Shown: positions 53,947 to 62,409 of the stretch, one piece after another
Numbering within the stretch: the first letter of the stretch is position 1
Layout of the letters: each line of letters starts with the position of its first letter
Origin: Phenylobacterium deserti
GTDB lineage: Bacteria > Pseudomonadota > Alphaproteobacteria > Caulobacterales > Caulobacteraceae
Assembly (NCBI GenBank): GCA_945883235.1
Contig: CAMCXF010000005.1
Coordinates: 62,001 to 126,000, forward strand
DNA: 64,000 nt
Reading direction: 5' to 3'
The notes under the pieces: generated by a model
The model's input: only the letters and a program-made list of their open reading frames with translations
Database searches by the model: none
Told to the model about the DNA's origin: nothing
Position numbers and translations under genes: made by a program

Positions 53947-54350
53947 GTTGGGCCCAGTCTCTTATCAAACTGTCGAGCTATGAGGCCGAGGTGCTGCAAA
54001 AGCGCCTGTCCGAAATCGTTGACCGCCGGGTCGCCGCCGAACTGAAACTGGCCATGCTGCACGCCGAGGGCGACGCCGAAGATGCTTTCTCCGCCGATGA
54101 AGCCGCCACCGGCCTCTATCGCCCCGGTTTCCTGGACGGCCTTCGCCTGCGCAAGTCCAGCGCGCAGGTCGCCATCGATGTGATCCTGCTGGAAGAACAA
54201 GGTGCCCGCGACGCCCTGGCCGAGGCCTTCGAGACCCAGAAGAAGTACGAGCATATCGCCGAAAACATCCGCGTCGTCGAACGCAAGGAACTGGGCCGGC
54301 GGGAAGTCGCTGCGCTGGACGAACTGGGGATCCGGCGCGCCACGCGTTAG
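53943..54350 (+). CDS. fliJ: Flagellar export chaperone-like protein FliJ
   Basis: This 135-residue all-alpha protein begins at GTG 53943, overlapping the fliI stop (GTGA). It has long heptad-like helices, for example [20 protein letters not shown] near the start and [20 protein letters not shown] followed by [19 protein letters not shown]. FliJ forms a coiled coil resembling F1-gamma at the centre of the FliI ring and helps couple export to the proton motive force. The sequence is weakly conserved in alphaproteobacteria, so the call rests on length, coiled coil and fliI coupling. Its TAG overlaps the TAA of the convergent DUF4282 gene by two bases. Confidence 0.82.
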   Translation: MSWAQSLIKLSSYEAEVLQKRLSEIVDRRVAAELKLAMLHAEGDAEDAFSADEAATGLYRPGFLDGLRLRKSSAQVAIDVILLEEQGARDALAEAFETQKKYEHIAENIRVVERKELGRREVAALDELGIRRATR

Positions 54351-54718
54351 GGTCGGTGTCCCTGCTTGGCGCGTTCGGCTTCCACGTCCTGACGCAGGAC
54401 GTGCAGGTCCTCGCTGATCTTGAAGATCGTCACATAGAACTCACAGAACGCGCGCCACAGCAGCACGCCCACGCCGACCCCCAGCATGCCGATGCCCAGG
54501 ATACCCAGCGCCAGCAGAATGCCTAGGAAGATGTTGCTGTCGCGGATCGCCACGCCGATGGCGGCACCGATCACGCCGAACGCGATGATGCCGATGATGC
54601 CCAGCCCGGCCCAGTAGACCAGGTGGATGACGCTTCCCGTCAGCATCTTTTCAAAAGTCAGGAGGTCCCAGAAAAACCTGCCGTCCTGGCCTTCGGGTCG
54701 TTGGAGTGGTCGACGCAT
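54347..54718 (-). CDS. DUF4282 membrane protein
   Basis: From ATG 54718 the product has 123 residues: a polar N-terminus (RRPLQRPEGQDGRFFWDLLT), two membrane helices (SVIHLVYWAGLGIIGIIAFG and LGILLALGILGIGMLGVGVG), and a C-terminal segment RAFCEFYVTIFKISEDLHVL that is the DUF4282 signature. The family is uncharacterised and widespread. It converges on fliJ with overlapping stop codons. The start at 54796 would add 26 unconvincing residues. Confidence 0.78.
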   Translation of the reverse strand: MRRPLQRPEGQDGRFFWDLLTFEKMLTGSVIHLVYWAGLGIIGIIAFGVIGAAIGVAIRDSNIFLGILLALGILGIGMLGVGVGVLLWRAFCEFYVTIFKISEDLHVLRQDVEAERAKQGHRP

Positions 54719-54863
54719 CCGTATCCTGAGACTGAAAAGCACCGGGGGCACGGCCCCGAGGTCCAAACCGCTACCAGCCGACGACGCAGGCTGCAACGCC
54801 GCAGAATATCAGGCAGCGGCCAAATGGCACCCATCGCACTGCGCGTGTCGGTGGCGTGACCGC

Positions 54864-56243
54864 TCAGACCCATCCGGCGAGATGCAGGCCAACGCCGATT
54901 GCGGCACATCCCAGCAGTAGCGGAATCACCCCCACCTTGAACCGGAACGCGGCGACGGCGGCTGCCAGTGCGAACAACAGGCTGGGCCAGTGGACGGACG
55001 CCAGCGTGGGGATGTCGAGGCTGATCGGCCCCGCGCTGACCTCACGGACCTCGCCGAACAGCACATGCAGGCTGAACCAGAGCGCGAGGTTCAGGATCAC
55101 TCCGACTACCGCCGCTGTGATCGCGGCCAGCGCCGCGTTGAGCGCCCGGGCCCCGCGCAGGGCCTCAGCGAAGGGTGCGCCCAGGAAGATCCACAGGAAG
55201 CAGGGCGTGAAGGTGACCCAGGTGGTCAGCACCCCGCCCAGCACACCGGCCAGCAGCGGATCCATGCCGGTCACGTTCCGGTAGGCCCCCATGAAGCCCA
55301 CGAACTGGGTGACGATGATCAGCGGGCCCGGCGTTGTCTCCGCCATGGCCAGTCCATCCAGCATCTCGCCGGGCTGCAGTCATTGGTACGTCTGGACCGC
55401 CTCCTGCGCCACATAGGCCAGCACGGCGTAGGCACCGCCGAACGTCACCACCGCCATTTTCGAGAAGAACACCGCGATCTGCGAGAACGGATTGTCCCAG
55501 CCCAAGCCGACCCCAAGCGCCAGCACCGGAACCAGCCACAGGGCCATCAGGACGCCTCCGGTGGCGAGCGCCCAGCGAAAGTTGGGCCGCGCGTGTTCGG
55601 GCGTTTCCTCCCCCAGAAGCGTGTCAGCGTCGGGGACTTCGTTGGCGACCTTGGGCCCATGTCCACTGCTGACGATGAAGGCCGGGACGCCCGCGCGTTC
55701 TCCCAGATAGCCGACGGCGGCGGCGGCCAGGATGATCAGCGGAAACGGGATGTCAAAGGCGTAGATGCCGATGAAGGCCGCAGCGGCCAGCCCCTTCATC
55801 ACCGAATTTTTTAAGGCCCGGCTGCCGACCCGGATCACCGCCTGCACCACCACCACCAGGACGGCGGCTTTCAATCCAAAGAACAGCGCGGCGACCGGCC
55901 CGAGCGACCCGAACAAGGTATAGATGATGCTGAGGCCCATAATCGCCAGGAAGCCGGGCAGCACGAACAACGCTCCCGCCATCAGCCCGCCCGCCGTGCG
56001 GTTCATCAGCCAGCCGATGTAAATGGCCAGTTGCTGTGCCTCAGGACCCGGTAGCAGCATGCAGTAGTTCAGCGCGTGCAGAAACCGCCGCTCACCCAGC
56101 CAGCGCTTCTCCTCCACCAGGATGCGATGCATCACCGCGATCTGACCGGCGGGGCCGCCGAAGCTCAGGGCCGCAACCCGCGCCCAGACCTTGACGGCCT
56201 CACCGAACGGGACGGCGGGTATCGGATGAATGGTCGCAGTCAT
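54864..56243 (-). pseudogene. chrA: Chromate transporter gene interrupted by in-frame TGA
   Basis: Reading from ATG 56243, the first 287 codons encode KVWARVAALSFGGPAGQIAV, RRFLHALNYCMLLPGPEAQQ and FSKMAVVTFGGAYAVLAYVA, ending VQTYQ before TGA (55382-55380). The same frame continues LQPGEMLDGLAMAETTPGPL and IIVTQFVGFMGAYRNVTGMD and completes the second half of a CHR protein. Family members usually have Trp (TGG) at this place (YGW-L), so one G-to-A change explains the stop. The gene lies right after the phosphatase-like gene with a 4-base overlap. An intact chrA is at 44875. Residual function of the separate halves is conceivable, since split CHR pairs exist. Confidence 0.82.
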
Positions 56244-56749
56244 CGCGCTTTGCGCTCACAACCGGTCGGGCTACGGCCTGCCAATTCGTCGAGGAGCGTG
56301 TCGAGGCGTGCGGCCAGTGCAGCTTTGGCCCCCGGATAGTCGGCATTCCAAGACGGGCTGGTCCAGGGCCGTGCCTGACCCAGCCGGGAATCCGCCGCTG
56401 CGTCATCGAAGGCCACGACGATCGTCGCAGCGGCGACATCTTCAGAGCTCAAAGCGCGCAGGGCTTCGGCACCAGGATTGATGCCATCGGCGGTCAGTTT
56501 CGCCGCAAGGGCGGGGGAGACGTGGTCTTCGGGGACAAGGCCCCGCGACTGTATCTGGACGCGAATACCCAACCTCGCGGCGCGAGACTTCAGGGTCTCG
56601 CGGGCAATGGCGCTCTTTACCGAGCCCGCAGGGCAGACGAACAGGACCTTCGGCAGGGGTGGACAGGGTTCAGTCCCGCCGCGCAATCCGGTCGGGGCGA
56701 ACGCCAGAGCTAGCGTGAGGGTTCTGCGTGAAAGGTTTGCGACAGGCAT
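56240..56749 (-). CDS. Secreted low-molecular-weight phosphatase-like protein
   Basis: The 169-residue protein has an N-terminal hydrophobic segment with RR (LSRRTLTLALAFAPTGL), possibly a signal sequence. The rest resembles LMW tyrosine phosphatase/ArsC: KVLFVCPAGSVKSAIARETL is the P-loop. In the catalytic CX5R(S/T) motif the Arg is replaced by Lys (C-P-A-G-S-V-K-S), so normal phosphatase activity is doubtful. The C-terminal part has WTSPSWNADYPGAKAALAAR. It overlaps the chrA pseudogene start by 4 bases (ATGA), forming an operon. What it binds or reduces is unknown. Confidence 0.65.
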   Translation of the reverse strand: MPVANLSRRTLTLALAFAPTGLRGGTEPCPPLPKVLFVCPAGSVKSAIARETLKSRAARLGIRVQIQSRGLVPEDHVSPALAAKLTADGINPGAEALRALSSEDVAAATIVVAFDDAAADSRLGQARPWTSPSWNADYPGAKAALAARLDTLLDELAGRSPTGCERKAR

Positions 56750-56871
56750 GCGCGGTCTCCGTGTGGAGATGCGCGGTGGTTGGGCCGAAGCCTGTCCGGG
56801 ACACCGCTTGATCCCGATGACAAACGGCTATGGCAAATCTGCCCGAGACGCAACTATGCGGCTGCTCAGTG

Positions 56872-58956
56872 TTAAAGCGCCCCCACCGTCTTCAGCCGCG
56901 CCCGGGGATGTATCTCGTTCTGGCTCATCACCGGGGTCTGACCCCTGAAGCGTTCGATGATCGAGCGGACGTACGGGCGGATGGTCGGGCTGGTCAGTAG
57001 CACCGGGCTGTCCCCGGCCAGCGCTGCGCGCTCGAAGGTTTCGCGGATGCCGCGGATAAAGTCCTGCAGGCGTGAGGGGGCCAGCGCCAGTTGCTTGTCG
57101 TCGCCCTGGCCGACCAGGGCGTCGGCGAAGGCGTTCTCCCACTCGGCCGACAGGGTGACGATCGGTAGCGCCCCGTCGTCGCCGCGATGGGCGTAGCAGA
57201 GCTGGCGCGACAGCCGACCGCGCACCTGTTCCACCAGCAGGGTAATCGAAGTGGTGTGCGGTGCCGCCTCGCCGATGCCCTCCAGGATCGCGCCCAGATC
57301 CCGGATCGAGACGCGCTCGCGCAGCAGGGCCTGCAACACCCGCTGCAGCGTGGAGGCGGTGACGATGGTGGGGATCAGGTCCTCCGATAGTTTCTTCTGC
57401 TCGGCTGGCAGGTCCTTGAGCAGCTTCTGGACCTCGGCGTAGGTCAGCAGGTCCGGCATGTTCTCCTTGAGGATTTCGGTCAGGTGCGTGGTCATCACCG
57501 TAGCCGGATCGACAATGGTGTACCCCCGGAACGTAGCCTCTTCGCGCAAGCCATCGTCGATCCAGGTGGCGGGCAGGCCAAATGCTGGCTCCTTCATGTG
57601 CTCGCCCGGCAGGTCGACCTGGGCGCCGCGCGGGTCCATGGCCATAAGCTGGCCAATGCGGACCTCACCCGACCCAGCCTCCATCTCCTTGATGCGCAGG
57701 CAGTAGCCCATGGCGGGCAGGCGCATGTTGTCGAGGATGCGGACGCTGGGCATCACAAAGCCGAAGTCGGCCGCCAGCGTCCGGCGCAGCGCCTTGATCT
57801 GGTCGGTGAGGCGGCGGCCCTCCAGATCGTTGATCAGAGGCAGCAGGCCATAGCCCAGCTCGATCTTGATCTCGTCGATGGCCAGGGTCTGGGAAATCGG
57901 CTCGTCTTCGGCCTCGGTAGGCGCGTCGCTGATCTTGACCGCCTCTGGCTGCGAGGCGTCCTTTGACCTGCGCCAGGCCAGCACGCCGGAACCGATCGAA
58001 ACCAGGCTGAAGGGGATGATCGGCATGCCGGGAATGATCGCCAGTACGCCTGCGGCCGCAGAGACCATGCCTAGGCTAATCGGATTGGTGGCAAGCTGGG
58101 TGACCAGGGCCTTGTCAGCCGAACCCTCGACACCGGCTTTGGAGACCAGGAAACCCGCCGCGATCGAGACGATCAGGGCCGGGATCTGGCTGACCAGACC
58201 GTCGCCGATGCTCATGATGGTGTAGGTCGAGAACGCCTCGCCGATCGGCACGTCGTGTTGAAGCACGCCGATCAGGATGCCGCCGATTACGTTGACGGCC
58301 AGGATCACCAGACCCGCAATGGCGTCGCCGCGGACAAACTTGGAGGCGCCGTCCATGGCACCGAAGAAGGTGGATTCCTGCTCCAGTTCCTTGCGACGGA
58401 GCTTTGCGTCATCAGTATCGATCAGTCCAGAAGACAGGTCGGCGTCGATGGCCATCTGTTTGCCGGGCATGGAATCCAGGGTGAACCGCGCCGCGACCTC
58501 TGCGATCCGGCCCGAGCCCTTGGTGATGACGACGAAGTTCACCACCACCAGGATGATGAAGACGATGACGCCGATCGCGAAATTGCCGCCCATCATCAAT
58601 TCGCCGAACGTCTCGATCACCTTACCTGCGCCGTGAACACCCTCATGGCCGTGACTGAGGATCAGCCGGGTCGTGGCGATATTGAGCGCCAGGCGGAACA
58701 GCGTCACGCCCAGCAACACGGTCGGGAATGCCGTGAACTCCAGCGGCTTCTTGATCAGCAGCGAGGTCATCAGGATCAGGATCGACGAGGCGATCGATAG
58801 CGAGAGCAGGCCATCCAGCAGCCACGCCGGAATGGGCACGATCAGCAGGACAACGACGCCGACAACGCCCAGCGCCAGCAGCACTTCGCCACGCGCCACC
58901 CAGCTCCAGACCCGGCCGGCGGAGGGTGCCGTATCGAAGCGGTAGGCGTCGGCCAT
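56872..58956 (-). CDS. flhA: Flagellar export gate protein FlhA
   Basis: FlhA is the main inner-membrane component of the flagellar type III export gate. The 694-residue protein has eight membrane helices in the first 330 residues, including GVVGVVVLLIVPIPAWLLDG and the FHIPEP-type loop KGSGRIAEVAARFTLDSMPG followed by KQMAIDADLSSGLIDTDDAK, the most conserved stretch of the family. The cytoplasmic part (about 360-694) has KIELGYGLLPLINDLEGRRL, which binds export chaperones. It is 32 bases downstream of flbD on the same strand, an extension of the fliF operon. Confidence 0.95.
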   Translation of the reverse strand: MADAYRFDTAPSAGRVWSWVARGEVLLALGVVGVVVLLIVPIPAWLLDGLLSLSIASSILILMTSLLIKKPLEFTAFPTVLLGVTLFRLALNIATTRLILSHGHEGVHGAGKVIETFGELMMGGNFAIGVIVFIILVVVNFVVITKGSGRIAEVAARFTLDSMPGKQMAIDADLSSGLIDTDDAKLRRKELEQESTFFGAMDGASKFVRGDAIAGLVILAVNVIGGILIGVLQHDVPIGEAFSTYTIMSIGDGLVSQIPALIVSIAAGFLVSKAGVEGSADKALVTQLATNPISLGMVSAAAGVLAIIPGMPIIPFSLVSIGSGVLAWRRSKDASQPEAVKISDAPTEAEDEPISQTLAIDEIKIELGYGLLPLINDLEGRRLTDQIKALRRTLAADFGFVMPSVRILDNMRLPAMGYCLRIKEMEAGSGEVRIGQLMAMDPRGAQVDLPGEHMKEPAFGLPATWIDDGLREEATFRGYTIVDPATVMTTHLTEILKENMPDLLTYAEVQKLLKDLPAEQKKLSEDLIPTIVTASTLQRVLQALLRERVSIRDLGAILEGIGEAAPHTTSITLLVEQVRGRLSRQLCYAHRGDDGALPIVTLSAEWENAFADALVGQGDDKQLALAPSRLQDFIRGIRETFERAALAGDSPVLLTSPTIRPYVRSIIERFRGQTPVMSQNEIHPRARLKTVGAL

Positions 58957-58988
58957 CTATCTGCCGATCATATTGAGCAGGGTGCGCG

Positions 58989-60356
58989 TCATGCCGCGCT
59001 CTGGCCCATTTGCGGGGCGGGGACGGCGACGCCGGCTTCGCCATATTCCTTCAGCTTGTTGCGCAGCGTCCGGATCGAGATGCCCAGGATATTGGCGGCG
59101 TGGGTGCGGTTGCCGAAGCAGTGTTCCAGGGTGTCGATGATCAGGTGCTGCTCCATCTCGGCCACTGTGTGCCCGACGAAGGCGCGACTGATGGTCTCTG
59201 CTGCGGTGGCCGCCGCCATCGCGGTGCGGGCGTGGGCGTCGGAGGGCGACAGGGGCTGTCCGTCGGGCAGGCGGATGGCGTGTTCGTCGATCTCTGTGCC
59301 GGGCGCGAGCAGTACCGCGCGGTGCATGGCGTTTTCCAGTTCGCGGACGTTGCCGGGCCAACGGTGGCCGATCAGGCGGCGGCGCGCTTCCTGGCTCAAC
59401 GGCTTTTCGGGTAGGCTGTTGGCGGCGGCGTACTTTTTGATGAAGAACTCGGCCATGGCGACCACATCGCCTGGTCGCTCGCGCAGCGGCGGCAGGCGCA
59501 GGTTCACGACGTTGAGGCGGTACAGCAAATCCTCGCGGAAGGTGCCGTCCTTGACCGCCTGGGTCAGGTCGCGGTTTGAGGTGGCCAGGATGCGGATGTC
59601 GACCTTTACGGGTTTGGTGCCGCCCACCCGGTCAATCTCACGCTCCTGGATCGCGCGCAGCAGCTTGGCCTGCAGGCGGGTGTCCATCTCCGAGATTTCG
59701 TCCAGCAACAGGGTGCCACCGGTGGCTTCCTCAAACTTGCCGATCCGCCGGGCGAGCGCGCCGGTGAATGCACCCTTCTCGTGGCCGAACAGCTCGCTTT
59801 CGAGCAGGTTCTCAGGGATCGCGGCGCAGTTCACCGATATGAACGGGCGGTTCGCCCGGCGCGATTTCTGGTGGACATACCGCGCAACGACCTCCTTCCC
59901 GACGCCGCTTTCGCCTGTGATCAGGATCGAGGCGTCCGAGCCCGCCACCTGGTCGGCCAGCGAGATTACCACCTGCATATTGGGGTCGCGCACGACCATC
60001 GGCCGGTTGTCGTCAGAGACGGCAGCCAGCACGGCGGCGATCAGTGCTGCCTCAGGCGGCAGCGGAATGAACTCCTTGGCTCCGGCCCGGATGGCGGCGG
60101 CGGCGCGCTGAGGGTCGGCGGCAATGCCACAGGCCACCACCGGTACGCGAATCCGTTCGTCCTCGTTGGCGGCGATCAGCCCGGCGATATCCAGATCATA
60201 ATCGACCATCAAAAGGTCAGCGCCCTGACCCGACCGCAGCGCATGCGTGGCCGCCTCAATAGTCTCGACGTGGCTTACCTTGGCACCCGCGCTCATCGCC
60301 ATTTTGACGGCGGTGGCGAGTTGCCCGCTTAGTTTTCCGACGACCAGAAGTCGCAT
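58989..60356 (-). CDS. flbD: Sigma-54-dependent flagellar regulator FlbD
   Basis: FlbD activates late (class III/IV) flagellar promoters with sigma-54 and represses fliF in Caulobacter. The 455-residue protein has a degenerate receiver (1-110; VVGKLS replaces the usual acidic pair, D52 in VDYD remains), an AAA+ domain with [20 protein letters not shown] and [20 protein letters not shown] (the GAFTGA sigma-54 contact), and a C-terminal Fis-type HTH ([20 protein letters not shown]). In Caulobacter it is activated through FliX rather than by a kinase, consistent with the weak receiver. It follows fliN by 31 bases. Confidence 0.94.
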   Translation of the reverse strand: MRLLVVGKLSGQLATAVKMAMSAGAKVSHVETIEAATHALRSGQGADLLMVDYDLDIAGLIAANEDERIRVPVVACGIAADPQRAAAAIRAGAKEFIPLPPEAALIAAVLAAVSDDNRPMVVRDPNMQVVISLADQVAGSDASILITGESGVGKEVVARYVHQKSRRANRPFISVNCAAIPENLLESELFGHEKGAFTGALARRIGKFEEATGGTLLLDEISEMDTRLQAKLLRAIQEREIDRVGGTKPVKVDIRILATSNRDLTQAVKDGTFREDLLYRLNVVNLRLPPLRERPGDVVAMAEFFIKKYAAANSLPEKPLSQEARRRLIGHRWPGNVRELENAMHRAVLLAPGTEIDEHAIRLPDGQPLSPSDAHARTAMAAATAAETISRAFVGHTVAEMEQHLIIDTLEHCFGNRTHAANILGISIRTLRNKLKEYGEAGVAVPAPQMGQSAA

Positions 60357-60387
60357 GGGTCTACTCCTTGTTGACGCGAGGCCGGCA

Positions 60388-60723
60388 TTAGGCCGCCGCG
60401 TCGCCGTCCTTGATGATTTCCGTCATGGTCACGCCCAGGCGGTCGTCGACGATGACGACCTCGCCGCGTGCCACCAGGCGATTGTTGACATAGATGTCGA
60501 TGGCCTCGCCGACCTTGCGATCGAGTTCGAGGATGCTGCCATGACCCAGCTGCAGGAGCTGTGCGACGGTCATCGTCGAGCGGCCCAGAACGGCTGAAAT
60601 GGCCACAGGGACGTCGAACACCGTCTCCAGATCTGTTGCGCTCTTGATGCCGTCACCGCCACCATCGTGCACTGCGCCGTCGTCGGGCGCGAATTCGTCG
60701 AGCTTGAGGTCGTCATCGGCCAT
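60388..60723 (-). CDS. fliN: Flagellar motor switch protein FliN
   Basis: FliN (111 residues) forms part of the C-ring, with FliG and FliM, and helps dock the export ATPase complex. After an acidic N-terminus it contains the SpoA domain: [40 protein letters not shown] and [20 protein letters not shown], ending GVTMTEII. These are the family's hallmark strands. It starts 4 bases after the fliH stop, inside the fliF-fliG-fliH-fliN-flbD operon. Confidence 0.93.
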   Translation of the reverse strand: MADDDLKLDEFAPDDGAVHDGGGDGIKSATDLETVFDVPVAISAVLGRSTMTVAQLLQLGHGSILELDRKVGEAIDIYVNNRLVARGEVVIVDDRLGVTMTEIIKDGDAAA

Positions 60724-60727
60724 GGGT

Positions 60728-61375
60728 CTAGCTTTCGCTGCCGGGGATCAGAGGTTCGGCGTGCAGGCCTTCCGAGGCCAGTGCTGCCGTGAGCGCTTCA
60801 GAGACGCGTTCGGCCGCAATGGCGGGGTCGTAAGTCGCCTGGCCGTCGCCAAAGTCCAGGGTGAAGGCGTGGCTCCCGAACGTGGCATCACTCTTGACGA
60901 CGACAGCGCCTTCGAAACCGAGGCCGCGTGCCGCCGCGTCCAGGGTTGATTGCAACATCTCGGCGAGGGCGGGTTCGGCTGTGACCACCAGTCTCGGCTG
61001 GGCGTCGATCTCGCGGGCCAGCGCTTCCAGCGCGGCAAGGGCAGCAGCCTCCGGGAAGCGGTCCAGGGCCGCGCCGGCTATTGATTTCGCACAGGCCAGC
61101 GCCAGGTTGGCGGAGCCGACGCGATGATCATGGGCGACTTCGGCCAGTCGGGGCAAGGCCTGTCCACAGGCGATCATGATCTCACGGATCGCATTGGCCT
61201 GGCCGGCGCTGATGCTGGTGAGGGCGGCCTGTTCGCCGGCGGCATAGGCCGCAGCGCGGATCTGCTCGACCTCCTCGGCGGGAAACAGGCGCTTTACACG
61301 CTCCGGTACGAACGACACCTCACCGCCGGCGTCGAACTCGGTGTCGAATTGAAATCTTGCGAGGAGATCTGACAT
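60728..61375 (-). CDS. fliH: Flagellar assembly protein FliH (FlbE)
   Basis: The 215-residue protein holds FliI at the C-ring; the Caulobacter homologue is FlbE. It starts SDLLARFQFDTEFDAGGEVS, followed by RVKRLFPAEEVEQIRAAAYA and AGEQAALTSISAGQANAIRE. The middle is helical and coiled-coil-like, and the C-terminus has KSDATFGSHAFTLDFGDGQA, resembling the FliH/HrpE globular domain. The ATG overlaps the fliG stop by one base (TGATG), so translation is coupled. Weak conservation makes synteny an important part of the call. Confidence 0.88.
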   Translation of the reverse strand: MSDLLARFQFDTEFDAGGEVSFVPERVKRLFPAEEVEQIRAAAYAAGEQAALTSISAGQANAIREIMIACGQALPRLAEVAHDHRVGSANLALACAKSIAGAALDRFPEAAALAALEALAREIDAQPRLVVTAEPALAEMLQSTLDAAARGLGFEGAVVVKSDATFGSHAFTLDFGDGQATYDPAIAAERVSEALTAALASEGLHAEPLIPGSES

Positions 61376-62409
61376 CAGTAGATCAACTCGTCATCGCCGC
61401 TGCCCGAGCCTGCCAGCATGATTTCGCCCTTGTTGGCGAGATCCTTGGCGACCTGCACAATCGCCATCTGAGCTTGGTCAACATCCTTGAGGCGAACCGG
61501 GCCCATGGATTCCATGTCCTCGCGCATGATCTTCGAGGCGCGCTCGGACATGTTGGAGAAGAACATTTCCCTGAGCGCGTCGGAGGCTCCTTTAAGGCCC
61601 ATGGCCAGGCGATCCTTTTCGACAGTCCTCAACAGCGTCTGCACGCCGCCGGGGTCCAGCTTTGACAGATCCTCGAACACGAACATCAGAGCGCGGATGC
61701 GTTCGGCAGCCTCGCGGTTACGCTCCTCCAGGGCCGTGATGAACCGGGCCTCGGTCTGGCGGTCGAAGGCGTTGAAGATGTCGGCCATCATTTCATGGCT
61801 ATCGCGTTTGGTGGTTCGCGCCAGGTTGGACATGAACTCGTTGCGAAGCGTCTGCTCGATCTTGTCGAGGATCTCGCGCTGCACCGGCTCCATGCGCAGC
61901 ATCCGCATCACGCACTCCAGCGCAAAGTCCTCCGGCAGCGACGACAGCACGCGGGAGGCATGGTCCGGCCGGATCTTGGACAGCACCACGGCGACGGTCT
62001 GCGGGTACTCGTTCTTCAGATAGTTGGCGAGCACCGCCTCGTTCACATTGCCCAGCTTGTCCCACATGGTCCTGCCGGCCGGACCCCGGATCTCCTCCAT
62101 CAGGGACTCGACCTTGTCGTCGGGCATGATGGTGGCCAGCAGCTTCTGGGTCTGTTCGAACGAGCCCATGATGGCACCAGTCCCGGCCATGCCGGTGACG
62201 AATTCCAACAGCATCTGTTCGACGACCGTTGCGGAAACGTTGCCCAACCCTGCCATGGCTTGGGAGATTTCCTTTATCTCCTCCTCGTCGAGGGCCTTCC
62301 AGACCGAAGCGTGTTCTTCGCCCAGCGCCAGCAGAATGACGGCGCACTTTTCCGCACCCGTCAGGCGGGTGATATCGACGACATTCTTGGAGCCGGATTT
62401 TGCCGCCAT
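61375..62409 (-). CDS. fliG: Flagellar motor switch protein FliG
   Basis: FliG (344 residues) is the rotor protein that faces the stator and turns torque into rotation. Domain N begins [20 protein letters not shown] and the [20 protein letters not shown] stretch. The middle domain has [20 protein letters not shown] with the PEV-like segment. The C-terminal domain contains [20 protein letters not shown] with the charged torque helix ([18 protein letters not shown]). It ends [13 protein letters not shown]. It overlaps fliF and fliH by one base on either side (TGATG), tightly coupled. Confidence 0.95.
   Translation of the reverse strand: MAAKSGSKNVVDITRLTGAEKCAVILLALGEEHASVWKALDEEEIKEISQAMAGLGNVSATVVEQMLLEFVTGMAGTGAIMGSFEQTQKLLATIMPDDKVESLMEEIRGPAGRTMWDKLGNVNEAVLANYLKNEYPQTVAVVLSKIRPDHASRVLSSLPEDFALECVMRMLRMEPVQREILDKIEQTLRNEFMSNLARTTKRDSHEMMADIFNAFDRQTEARFITALEERNREAAERIRALMFVFEDLSKLDPGGVQTLLRTVEKDRLAMGLKGASDALREMFFSNMSERASKIMREDMESMGPVRLKDVDQAQMAIVQVAKDLANKGEIMLAGSGSGDDELIY

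Noticed and set aside
44235-55382. Stop-codon recoding (amber or opal read-through) as an explanation for the two in-frame stops
   Set aside because: TAG and TGA are both used as normal ends of other genes here, the two cases use different codons, and RF1 with its TAG-reading form is present; simple nonsense mutations or errors fit better.
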